A DNA stretch of 15,374 nt from Pseudomonadota bacterium (GTDB lineage: Bacteria; Pseudomonadota; Gammaproteobacteria; Pseudomonadales; Halieaceae), in contig JAUVBI010000050.1 in the NCBI GenBank assembly GCA_030591305.1, positions 1-15,374 of the forward strand, read 5' to 3'. The stretch's first letter is position 1. Every line of letters starts with the position of its first letter. The notes under the pieces are model-generated. The model worked only from the letters and a program-made list of their open reading frames with translations, searched no databases and had not been told where the DNA came from. A program made the position numbers and the translations under genes. Below, piece after piece: positions 1 to 6,074 of this stretch.

Positions 1-227
1 ACCGCTGTTGGATTATTTCGAGACTCGGCAATACGTTCAGTTACAAAAGTGTTTATTTCACTTTCTAACCAGGCTGAAGAGCGCGAGCCGCAAATTTTTA
101 TTGGTCGTGGGAAGAGCCCCTTTGCAGCCAGCGCATGGGCATGCGATCGACTTATGGGGATGCGGGCCTGAACTTCGGGCCAGCGGAGCAAAATGTCCGT
201 TTGTTGCGGTTGGTTGGTAGTAGCCAT
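1..227 (-). CDS. AlpA-family phage/island regulator (helix-turn-helix), 3' end cut by window edge
   Basis: Reading from an ATG at 227 gives 75 codons with no stop before the window edge, so only the last few residues should be missing (AlpA-type proteins are usually about 65-90 aa). The fragment has the AlpA pattern: RWPEVQARIPISRSHAHAL (residues 15-33) as a winged-helix/HTH with the SRS recognition-helix start, then GLFPRPIKI (37-45), then a W-x-E-S-E segment (AWLESEI, 52-58) and TERIAESR. A strong Shine-Dalgarno, AAGGAGG at 235-241, lies 7 nt from the ATG and decides the start. The family includes AlpA of CP4-57, which activates excision, and excisionase-like DNA-bending proteins. Lying in the same element as the integrase, it probably controls excision or other element genes. 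The family call is firm; the exact role is inferred. Confidence 0.85.
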   Translation of the reverse strand, partial: MATTNQPQQTDILLRWPEVQARIPISRSHAHALAAKGLFPRPIKICGSRSSAWLESEINTFVTERIAESRNNPTA

Positions 228-306
228 AGTCTTGCCTCCTTGGGCGTTAGCGAATATGGCAATCAAAACAACTCTAGTTCGGTAGTGTAAATCTCAGCAA
301 TTAAAA

Positions 307-316
307 TAACCGGTTA
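307..316. repeat. 10-bp perfect palindrome upstream of the AlpA-type gene
   Basis: TAACCGGTTA is a perfect palindrome lying 80 nt upstream of the alpA-like start, in the 121-nt gap between that gene and the 159-aa gene. It is flanked by A/T runs. It could be an operator for a dimeric regulator, but no second copy was seen in the window and no convincing -35/-10 pair was found beside it. Confidence 0.35.
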
Positions 317-348
317 AAGAAACCTAATTGGATTTTCGTACCGACTAC

Positions 349-828
349 TCACCAACTACCACCCAAAAGCGTAGCATGATCTTGACGTGCCAGAGCTATG
401 CATAGCCTAAGGTGGGCATCTAAATCACCATCAGACAAATTCTGATCCTCTGGTAAATACGCTTTAATCAGGTCACGGCGATAAGTGTAGTAAGCAGCTT
501 TCAGCGCCTTCCAGCTTTTCCGACCAAAGTCATTTTCTCGAAACAGGGCCTGAGCAGCTCTGTCAGACCCTAGATTCTCTCTCTTGCGCTTGGTGCTCAT
601 GGCCCAATACAGGTCTACTTTTTCCCGCATATCTTTGCGCGGACGGCCCGGCTCTCCAGGAAGCTCCGCCCTTACTCTGCGTATAATATTGTCAAACAAA
701 CCTAAAATAACCATGATGTAATCCCTTTCGGTTGGATTTTCATATAACTTGTCCAAGTATGCTTGAAATGCCGCCTCCATCAAATCGCGAGAATCATCAT
801 CGAGTTGCAGTGTGCTGTTACTTTCCAT
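349..828 (-). CDS. Hypothetical protein of the integrated element (159 aa)
   Basis: I do not recognise this protein. It is soluble and charged, with no signal peptide or membrane segment. The N-terminal 50 residues are acidic and probably helical. A basic patch follows, with GEPGRPRKD (58-66) resembling an AT-hook-like GRP core, then KRKREN (80-85). The C-terminal half is Arg/Lys-rich and aromatic (AAYYTYRRDLIKAY, 111-124). This composition suggests nucleic-acid binding, which is inference only. The ATG at 828 is preceded by AAGGGGG (833-839) only 4 nt away, a moderate ribosome site. It lies between the 69-aa gene and the alpA-like gene, all on the same strand, and probably belongs to the element's conserved gene set. 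Confidence 0.65.
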   Translation of the reverse strand: MESNSTLQLDDDSRDLMEAAFQAYLDKLYENPTERDYIMVILGLFDNIIRRVRAELPGEPGRPRKDMREKVDLYWAMSTKRKRENLGSDRAAQALFRENDFGRKSWKALKAAYYTYRRDLIKAYLPEDQNLSDGDLDAHLRLCIALARQDHATLLGGSW

Positions 829-862
829 GGCACCCCCTTATAGTGCAGCCCTTAAAGTAGAT

Positions 863-915
863 ACAGCGCCAGGCCGTTAAGGGAACGGCTTTTCGCGGGC
901 CATGCTAGGCGCTGT
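863..915. repeat. Nested inverted repeat between two element genes
   Basis: A perfect 8-bp outer repeat, ACAGCGCC (863-870) and GGCGCTGT (908-915), encloses a perfect 6-bp inner hairpin, GCCGTT (873-878), loop AAGGG, AACGGC (884-889). On the plus strand the inner stem extends by a G-U and an A-U pair and is followed by UUCG. The repeat sits between the 69-aa and 159-aa genes, both on the minus strand, so it would fall in the leader of the latter. It may be an operator, a leader hairpin or a weak plus-strand terminator. Confidence 0.45.
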
Positions 916-933
916 GGTTCTATAATGCCCTGT

Positions 934-1143
934 TTAGTGCGCTACCGGTATGCTCGGCAGTTCTTTGATGTAGTCATCCCGGTGTTGGCGAATCAGATCT
1001 GCTTCGTCGCAATTCGGGGGCATCCTGTCGAGAAGGCTATCCAGGCCTTTGGCATAGAGTGGCGACTTTCTATGCCGCAGTTCTTCCAGCATCTGGAGTA
1101 TGTTTTGGCATTGTGGGTCCAGAGCTTCTATTGCTGTAATCAT
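934..1143 (-). CDS. Small hypothetical protein of the integrated element (69 aa)
   Basis: This is an unrecognised small acidic protein with no signal peptide or membrane helix. Residues 1-40 look helical (ITAIEALDPQCQNILQML, then EELRHRKS), and the C-terminal part is polar (DEADLIRQHRDDYIKEL). The ATG at 1143 has a good Shine-Dalgarno, AAAGGAG at 1152-1158 with 8-nt spacing, which is the main reason to accept it as a gene. It lies on the same strand as its neighbours, with a 222-nt gap to the DUF3800 gene upstream that holds two strong inverted repeats. The size and position suit a small regulator of the element, but nothing in the sequence proves this. Confidence 0.6.
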   Translation of the reverse strand: MITAIEALDPQCQNILQMLEELRHRKSPLYAKGLDSLLDRMPPNCDEADLIRQHRDDYIKELPSIPVAH

Positions 1144-1179
1144 GATGCCCTCTCCTTTGTAGTAGACATTTATTGGTTA

Positions 1180-1210
1180 GGGGTGTCGGTACCTCTAATA
1201 CCTTCACCCC
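1180..1210. repeat. Imperfect hairpin upstream of the 69-aa gene
   Basis: GGGGTG (1180-1185), then TC, GGTA (1188-1191), a 7-nt loop, TACC (1199-1202), TT, and CACCCC (1205-1210) form 6+4 bp with a symmetric 2x2 internal loop. It lies 37-67 nt upstream of the 69-aa start codon and just beyond its ribosome site. It may be an operator or a leader hairpin. Confidence 0.4.
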
Positions 1211-1298
1211 CGATTATTCGCCCATGCGGGCAACATGTCGCCATAAGCGTCACATAGACATCGTATGGCACAATTCTCTATACTGTCGTCCAAAGGTT

Positions 1299-1362
1299 CC
1301 CCCTTGATGATAAGAGCCCAAGGGGCTCTCTCCGAAAGGAGTAGTCGAGGGGGTCGCTTTTT
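1299..1362 (+). ncRNA. Candidate structured RNA / terminator with three-way-junction potential
   Basis: Outer arms CCCCCTTGA (1299-1307) and TCGAGGGGG (1345-1353) pair over 9 bp with a single G-U. They enclose two adjacent hairpins: AGAGCCC (1313-1319) with GGGCTCT (1323-1329), and CTCC (1330-1333) with GGAG (1338-1341) closing a GAAA tetraloop. Five T residues (1358-1362) follow. The plus strand is favoured: the G-U becomes an A-C mismatch in the minus-strand RNA, the GNRA loop exists only on the plus strand, and the T run follows only there. It lies just past the stop of the DUF3800 gene, so it could also end or protect that mRNA. No plus-strand promoter was identified. Confidence 0.35.
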
Positions 1363-1366
1363 ATCC

Positions 1367-2026
1367 TCAGTAGTAATACGTTGCCCCCCCTCTAAATATC
1401 TCAAATTCGCTGCAAATCATCGGCTTGATTCTGTCGTATTGCAGCGTATCGCCGCTGGACCATTTTCGATAAATCGCCCAATTGCAGTAATCCGCGACCT
1501 GTAACCCATAGTGGGCTTTCGAGTCGTGGTGCAGTATGCGATAGCGGGTGTGGCCGGGCAGCATTTCTGCCAAGACGAGCTTTACCGCCTTCTCTACTGT
1601 TTTGCGCTTTTTGTTCACTGGGATCGAGTCCGTTACCACAATGATTTCATCCACAGTGGTGGTCGCCTCGCGCTGGATAACATGGCGCAGCAGATAGCCC
1701 AGCATCTTAGGGTAGAAGTTGTGTTCAGCCCGTAGCGCGGGGCCGGTTTTTGGTTTCTCTACAATGAGACTGTCCACACGCAGCGTGTCCGTATGCTCAA
1801 CGATCCGGTCAAAGACCTCCCCCCGCACATGCGGGTTATCTTCTGAGGCGTGGAAATACTCTACGTTCTTGCCGTACTCCAGTAAGTCGTACTTGTAATC
1901 ATCCAGGGCGGCATTGAGCAGGAACGGACGTGTCCTGGTGACACTGGTCAGCGTAAAATAAGTAGTACCGCCGCGGGAGAAATCGAAATTCCCACCCTCA
2001 TCCAGAAAGATATAAACCGTACTCAC
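1367..2026 (-). CDS. DUF3800 domain protein, translationally coupled to the integrase
   Basis: The 219-aa protein has the DUF3800 layout: an N-terminal beta strand with an acidic turn, YIFLDEGGNFDFS (5-17), giving D9/E10/D15; a middle strand IIVVTDS (128-134); and a C-terminal helix with SKAHYGLQVADY (169-180) giving D179. The family is predicted to have an RNase H-like fold with acidic metal-binding residues. It is common in phages, islands and defence neighbourhoods, and its biochemical role is largely unknown. The start is GTG at 2026, overlapping the integrase TGA by 4 nt (GTGA), which implies coupled translation. There is no signal peptide. The C-terminus ends in ATYYY. A nuclease-like role in mobility or defence of the element is plausible, but this is inference from family and position. 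Confidence 0.8.
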   Translation of the reverse strand: MSTVYIFLDEGGNFDFSRGGTTYFTLTSVTRTRPFLLNAALDDYKYDLLEYGKNVEYFHASEDNPHVRGEVFDRIVEHTDTLRVDSLIVEKPKTGPALRAEHNFYPKMLGYLLRHVIQREATTTVDEIIVVTDSIPVNKKRKTVEKAVKLVLAEMLPGHTRYRILHHDSKAHYGLQVADYCNWAIYRKWSSGDTLQYDRIKPMICSEFEIFRGGATYYY

Positions 2027-3258
2027 TGGCTATGCCTGCCAAACTTGGCAGTAACCACATTCCCCGCCACCGCTTGGGCCTTCAAGTTGTCCAGGTAATC
2101 AGCCCAGCCCTGCATCATCTTCTTGCGACCATCCAAGTGAGCCGTTCTGTTGTACGCTCTGCCGTTGGCATCCTTCACAGCGTGGGCTAACTGATGCTCG
2201 ATATAGTCCACCCGGTAATTCAATACTTCATCCATTATCGTGCGGGCCATAGCTCGGAACCCGTGGGCGCTCATGGTCTCATTGTCATAACCCATAGTAC
2301 GAAGGGCTACCCTCACCCCATTGTCACTCAGCGGGCGGTGTGGGCCTCTGGCACTGGGAAACACATACTTGCCCCGACCCGTACTCCGCTGTAGCTCAGT
2401 GAGTAGGACAATGGCCTGTTTTGATAGCGGCACAATGTGGGGCTGCTTCATCTTCATTTTGCTGGAGGGCAATTCCCAGCGGCTCTCCTCCCAGTTAATC
2501 TCCTCCCACTCCATGGCGCGGATTTCACCGGGGCGTTGGAACAGGATAGCGGAGAGTTGCAATGCAGTTTTCACCACGGGAGTGCCGGTATAGGCGTCGA
2601 TGGCGACCAATAACCTGCCCACGTCCTTGGGATCGGTAATGGCGGCGAAGTGTGTCTTGTTTACGGGCTGTAATGCCCCCTTCAGGTCGGCACTGGGATC
2701 ACGCTCACAGCGACCCGTGGCAATGGCATACCTGAACACCTGCCCCGCTGTTTGCTTCACCCTGTGAGCCATATCAATAGCACCACGGGCTTCTACCTTC
2801 CGTAGAGCCATTAACAGCTCGGGGGCGGTAATCTGGTTAATGGGAGTTGTGCCGAGTGATGGGAACAGGTCATTCTTCAACCCCCGCCAGGTACGATCCT
2901 GATAGCCTTGGGCTTTGTCCTTCATGCGGGTTTCAAACCATTCGGTGGCGACTGCCTTAAAGCTATTCTTCCCTTCCGTAGCCTGCTGCTGCTTTTTTGC
3001 ACGCTTTGCAGCGCCGGGGTCAATGTCATTGGCCAGTTGCTTGCGGGCTTCGTCTCGCTTGTCATTGGCATCACTAAGGGACAGGTCTGGATAGACACCC
3101 AAGGCCAGCAACTTCTCCTTACCGCCATAGCGGTACTTAAAGCGCCAGTATTTGGAGCCGTTCGTGTTAACCAGGAGAAACATACCTTTACCGCCAGACA
3201 GCTTGTAAGGCTTGTCCTTAGCTTTCGCTTGCTTGACTGCTGTTGCTGTGAGTGACAT
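2023..3258 (-). CDS. P4-type tyrosine integrase of a tRNA-Val-integrated element
   Basis: This is a 411-aa site-specific recombinase of the P4/CP4 class. The N-terminal arm-binding (DUF4102-type) domain spans about residues 1-88 (SLTATAVKQAKAKDKPYKL, GGKGMFLLV, LALGVYPDLSL). The core-binding domain follows at about 100-195 and the catalytic domain at about 205-390. The catalytic set is visible: R242 (QRPGEIR), a lysine in SKMKMK (266-271), H332 and R335 (AHGFR), H359 (HQLAH), and the nucleophile Y369 (RAYNR). The start at 3258 was preferred over an upstream in-frame ATG at 3324 because GGAGG (3265-3269) lies 6 nt away and homologues start with this S-L-T motif. The gene sits just downstream of the tRNA 3' end and reads away from it, the classic layout for this class. 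It looks intact. Confidence 0.95.
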   Translation of the reverse strand: MSLTATAVKQAKAKDKPYKLSGGKGMFLLVNTNGSKYWRFKYRYGGKEKLLALGVYPDLSLSDANDKRDEARKQLANDIDPGAAKRAKKQQQATEGKNSFKAVATEWFETRMKDKAQGYQDRTWRGLKNDLFPSLGTTPINQITAPELLMALRKVEARGAIDMAHRVKQTAGQVFRYAIATGRCERDPSADLKGALQPVNKTHFAAITDPKDVGRLLVAIDAYTGTPVVKTALQLSAILFQRPGEIRAMEWEEINWEESRWELPSSKMKMKQPHIVPLSKQAIVLLTELQRSTGRGKYVFPSARGPHRPLSDNGVRVALRTMGYDNETMSAHGFRAMARTIMDEVLNYRVDYIEHQLAHAVKDANGRAYNRTAHLDGRKKMMQGWADYLDNLKAQAVAGNVVTAKFGRHSQ

Positions 3259-3289
3259 GGCCCGCCTCCCCCTGTGCTTGCTGTGTGGC

Positions 3290-3353
3290 TTCTGGGGGTA
3301 CCAGAACAGCTTAAAGCTGAACATACCCCCATAAACACCCCGCTTGGGGGTAT
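3290..3353. repeat. Three TGGGGGTA octamers within consecutive inverted repeats: candidate integrase arm sites / operators
   Basis: TGGGGGTA occurs at 3293-3300 (plus), 3324-3331 (minus) and 3345-3352 (plus). The last two extend to a perfect 9-bp inverted repeat, ATACCCCCA with TGGGGGTAT (3323-3353). Two further perfect repeats abut it: TTCTGG/CCAGAA around a 5-nt loop (3290-3306), and CAGCTT-A-AAGCTG (3307-3319). The block lies between the tRNA and the integrase start, where lambda-type integrases bind arm-type sites and where int autoregulation takes place. The repeats are directly visible; the role is inferred. Confidence 0.6.
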
Positions 3354-3455
3354 CATGTTGGCATACAGTGCTGGACAGTACAATAGGCTAATTCAGCCAG
3401 AGGCTTTGTGTTTAAAGGGCTTCAGGTCAGTATTGGATGTTGCTGGAGGGGTGTT

Positions 3456-3483
3456 TGGTAGGACTACACGGACTCGAACCGTG
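3456..3483 (-). other. Predicted attachment-site core in the tRNA 3' part (element/chromosome junction)
   Basis: The T-arm, acceptor 3' strand and CCA of tRNA-Val occupy this stretch, and the element begins immediately to the left. P4-type integrases usually recombine in the 3' part of a tRNA and leave it intact, as seen here. The expected direct repeat of this stretch at the other end was searched for by eye and is not in the window, so the exact crossover is unknown. Confidence 0.5.
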
Positions 3484-3532
3484 GACCCCCTGCATGTCAT
3501 GCAGGTGCTCTAACCAACTGAGCTATAGTCCT
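3456..3532 (-). tRNA. tRNA-Val(GAC)
   Basis: The 77-nt cloverleaf is complete. The acceptor stem AGGACTA/TAGTCCT pairs fully, with discriminator A and an encoded CCA. The D arm has AGCTC...GAGC with AGTTGGTTA. The anticodon stem CCTGC/GCAGG closes the loop ATGACAT, with T33 and anticodon GAC (reads GUC, and so valine). The T arm is CACGG-TTCGAGT-CCGTG. It closely resembles E. coli tRNA-Val(GAC) in the D, anticodon and variable regions. It is the integration site of the element to its left. No terminator hairpin is visible between its CCA and the integrase. Confidence 0.96.
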
Positions 3533-3545
3533 AAAAAGGAAGCGC

Positions 3546-3574
3546 ATTATAAGCAGATGTGGGCTATTGCTCAA
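3546..3574 (-). promoter_or_regulatory. Sigma-70-type promoter of tRNA-Val
   Basis: On the minus strand, a -35 box TTGAGC (3569-3574), a 17-nt spacer and a perfect -10 box TATAAT (3546-3551) lie 13 nt upstream of the mature tRNA 5' end. The -10 is followed by GCGC, a GC-rich discriminator typical of stable-RNA promoters under stringent control. Confidence 0.85.
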
Positions 3575-3603
3575 CTCTGGCGGAATAATATTTTAAGCAC
3601 CGT

Positions 3604-5256
3604 TTATTCTCCTTTTGCGCGGAAAACCTCCCGGCCCGCGACATAGGTCGCGATAACCTTAGTTTTCCAGATATCCTGCTCGGGAATACGAAAGTAATCA
3701 TCCTGTACCAGAATAAAATCAGCGTAGTAGCCGGGCAATAGTCGGCCCAGATAATCCTCCTGGTGTGCGGCAAAGGCCGCATTCTCTGTAAAGAGACTCA
3801 GCGCCTGCTCTCTGGAAAGTTTCTGCTCCTCCATCCAGCCGCCATCGGGTTGGTTATCATGGCTTTGGCGCGTTACCGCTGCATGAAGACCAAAGAAGGG
3901 ATTAGGTGACTCGATGGGAAAATCGGAGCCCCCGACAACAACCGCACCACTATCGAGTAGACTCTTCCACACATAGGCACCCTCCAGGCGCCTTTCTCCC
4001 AAGCGGTCTCCCGCCATATTTTTATCACTGGTAGCGTGGGTAGGTTGAATGGATGCAATGATGCCTGCCGCATTAAAGCGAGGGATATCTTCCACCCGTA
4101 ATACCTGGGAGTGCTCTATACGATGGCGCAGGGCACCGGCTTTGTATTTTTGTATAAAGTGCTCGTAGTTATCCAGGGCTTTGGTATTTGCCAGATCACC
4201 GATGGCATGGGTATTCACCTGATAGCCCGCCGCCATGGCCCGGCCGATATGATGCTCCAGTTGTTCGTCACTCAGCAACAACAGACCCTTGTGACCGGGC
4301 ATATCGCTATAATCGTCAAACAGAGCCGCCCCGCGAGAACCCAGTGCGCCATCGCTGGATATCTTTACGCTGCGGATATCCAGTAGATGATCAGGGTCGA
4401 TTACCGGACCCTGTTTCAAGTAGATATCATTGGCGGGGTCGAGAACATGCAACATCGGGTAGATCCGAATGGGCATTTCGTCGGCACTCCGCAGGGACTG
4501 GAAAGCCCGCAACTCCTGTGCGCTAATACCGGCATCGTGAGCAGAGGTTACTCCAAGGCTGGCAAGCTTGTGCATCGCCCGCAACACATAGGCTTTAATC
4601 TGCTCGTCGGACGTGGCAGGCAACACCTTGGTTATCAAATCCATGGCATTATCGATAAGCACTCCGGTCGCCTCGCCCTGCTCATCACGAACAATCTGTC
4701 CACCATCGGGGTCTGGCGTGTTTCTGGCGATTCCCGCCATGCTCAGGGCAACACTGTTCACCCAGTAAGCGTGACCATCAATGCGATCCAGAACAATGGG
4801 TTTATGACCGACAATTGCATCCAGGGATTTACGGCTGGGAAACTCCTGCACCGGCCACAGCACCTGATTCCAACCCCAACCCACAACCCATTTATCATCC
4901 GGGTAGTTCGCCGCAAAAGCTCGTGTTCGCTGAACCGCTTCCTGCTCGGTCTTGCTACCGACAAGATCCACCGCACTGAGAGCCTGACCGAGGCCCTGCA
5001 CATGCCCGTGGGCATCAATCAGACCAGGCAATAGTGTTGCGCCGTGGCCGTCAATTTTCTTGCTGGCAGTGCTGGCGGCACTCTCTTTGTCACTGCTATA
5101 CAGGCGAACAACCCGGCCCTTGTCATACTCCATTGCCACAAAGCTGATTCTCTTGCCCTGATCCATGGTGTAGCCGTGTACATTATGAATGAGGGTGGCA
5201 GCGAAAGCTGGGCTACTAATTCCCAGGGCGAGCACCCAACAGAACACTATTTTCAT
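3604..5256 (-). CDS. Exported YtcJ/NfdA-like metal-dependent amidohydrolase (Amidohydrolase_3)
   Basis: From the ATG at 5256 the protein has 550 aa. It opens with a clear signal peptide (MKIVFCWVLALGISSPAFA, likely cleaved after A19), so it should act in the periplasm. Family signatures are visible: LIDAHGHVQGLG with metal ligands H83 and H85, VKISSDGALGSRGA, VNTHAIGD, RHRIEHSQ and GGSDFPIESPNPF. This TIM-barrel family (YtcJ-like) includes N-substituted formamide deformylase, so hydrolysis of an N-formyl or other amide is a reasonable guess; the true substrate is unknown. An in-frame ATG 27 nt upstream is disfavoured because it would spoil the signal peptide. The chosen start has GGAG 7 nt upstream and lies 1 nt after the formyltransferase stop. 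It is the last gene of the operon; no terminator hairpin is evident before the tRNA promoter. Confidence 0.9.
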   Translation of the reverse strand: MKIVFCWVLALGISSPAFAATLIHNVHGYTMDQGKRISFVAMEYDKGRVVRLYSSDKESAASTASKKIDGHGATLLPGLIDAHGHVQGLGQALSAVDLVGSKTEQEAVQRTRAFAANYPDDKWVVGWGWNQVLWPVQEFPSRKSLDAIVGHKPIVLDRIDGHAYWVNSVALSMAGIARNTPDPDGGQIVRDEQGEATGVLIDNAMDLITKVLPATSDEQIKAYVLRAMHKLASLGVTSAHDAGISAQELRAFQSLRSADEMPIRIYPMLHVLDPANDIYLKQGPVIDPDHLLDIRSVKISSDGALGSRGAALFDDYSDMPGHKGLLLLSDEQLEHHIGRAMAAGYQVNTHAIGDLANTKALDNYEHFIQKYKAGALRHRIEHSQVLRVEDIPRFNAAGIIASIQPTHATSDKNMAGDRLGERRLEGAYVWKSLLDSGAVVVGGSDFPIESPNPFFGLHAAVTRQSHDNQPDGGWMEEQKLSREQALSLFTENAAFAAHQEDYLGRLLPGYYADFILVQDDYFRIPEQDIWKTKVIATYVAGREVFRAKGE

Positions 5257-5257
5257 T

Positions 5258-6064
5258 TCACCGCTCCAGATATTGTTTTGCAATTACAATGGATTCTTCA
5301 ACATCATAGAGGCAAAAACCCATTTCACCAAAACGCTGTAACTGCTCTGCTGTGGGAAAACTATAGTAATTGCCGCCTTCTGGCTGGGCGCTGCCGGTAA
5401 GCCGCTGCCCTACTGACAGTTTTTCGACACTGGCCAGCATCATTGCTACACCGGCCGGGTAGAGCTGCAACACATTCCAGAGATAAGAATGCCCTGCATC
5501 CACTTTTAATCGTGTACTGCCGACAATATCGCCCGTATCTATACCCGCATCGAGGATAGTATGCAGCGTCATACCAATTTCACTCTCACCATTGAGCATG
5601 GCATAGAATGTCGCCATAACACCTCGATAGCTCGGCAATAGTCCGGAGTGTAAATTAAGCACCCCCATGGGCGGAATAGCGATTGCCTTATCTTTAAGAA
5701 TGCCCCCGTAGCGAATGCTAAGAATTAGGTCGGGAGCTGTGGCCGCCAGGCAAGACAGGCCTTCCTCGCTATTTATTCTGTTTAGTTCCTGAATGGGTGC
5801 AATGCCTGTAACTCGCGCCAGGCGATCAAAACTGTGTACGCATGCATCCACAGAAGAATCCTGTAGCGCAGGAAACAACAATTCATTGAACAGGCCCTGC
5901 TCAAAAAACTTGAGCTGCTGTAACTCCCCTGGAGCAGCAGCACTACTTCCCACCTGGCTGGAAAGAAAAACATGAACCTTGTGCTCCCCAACCAATGCGG
6001 GAAGCAGATGATTCAGTGCAAGATTACTGGCGAGATCACGGTTGGCTAGAACAGTAATATTCAT
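5258..6064 (-). CDS. Formyltransferase-family protein (10-formyl-THF dependent type)
   Basis: The 268-aa cytosolic protein has the formyltransferase Rossmann-like core. The signature GVLNLHSGLLPSYRG (134-148) supplies N137 and H139, and LDAGIDTGDIVG (171-182) supplies D176, which together match the Asn-His-Asp catalytic triad of PurN, Fmt and the ArnA formyltransferase domain. A short C-terminal tail (YYSFPTAEQLQRF, 233-245) resembles the end of such domains. It is shorter than Fmt (about 315 aa) and lacks a clear tRNA-binding C-terminal domain, so a small-molecule acceptor such as an amino sugar or amino acid is more likely. It sits 10 nt after the membrane protein and 1 nt before the exported amidohydrolase. 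The start is ATG at 6064 with a weak ribosome site, suggesting coupled translation. Confidence 0.85.
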   Translation of the reverse strand: MNITVLANRDLASNLALNHLLPALVGEHKVHVFLSSQVGSSAAAPGELQQLKFFEQGLFNELLFPALQDSSVDACVHSFDRLARVTGIAPIQELNRINSEEGLSCLAATAPDLILSIRYGGILKDKAIAIPPMGVLNLHSGLLPSYRGVMATFYAMLNGESEIGMTLHTILDAGIDTGDIVGSTRLKVDAGHSYLWNVLQLYPAGVAMMLASVEKLSVGQRLTGSAQPEGGNYYSFPTAEQLQRFGEMGFCLYDVEESIVIAKQYLER

Positions 6065-6074
6065 AGGCTACAGG

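Noticed and set aside
8..220. Plus-strand open frame of 70 codons
   Set aside because: It is antisense to the AlpA-type gene, which has clear family motifs and a strong ribosome site; this frame has neither.
211..222. TTGGTAG near the left end as a possible second copy of the tRNA 3' end
   Set aside because: Only 7 bases match the sequence at the tRNA CCA end, and the T-arm and acceptor bases do not follow. This is chance similarity.
863..915. Integron attC-like site
   Set aside because: The RYYYAAC/GTTRRRY core boxes are not present at the expected ends.
925..1257. Plus-strand open frame of 110 codons
   Set aside because: No ribosome site; it lies across from the 69-aa gene, which has AAAGGAG at good spacing, and runs through intergenic repeats.
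1299..1353. Hammerhead-ribozyme resemblance (TTGATGA ... GAAA ... GTC within paired arms)
   Set aside because: Position C3 of the CUGAUGA core is wrong, the first helix does not register with the GUC site, and there is no room for the helix between GAAA and GUC.
1204..1404. Minus-strand 66-codon frame after the DUF3800 gene
   Set aside because: It would need a TTG start inside the DUF3800 gene with no ribosome site, and its path covers the structured region.
3259..3324. Longer integrase start at 3324 (22 extra residues)
   Set aside because: The extension would run through the octamer and palindrome region, while the start at 3258 has GGAGG at 6 nt and the family's usual N-terminus.
4387..5034. 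Plus-strand frame of 215 codons
   Set aside because: It is a shadow antisense to the amidohydrolase gene, which has signal peptide and family motifs.
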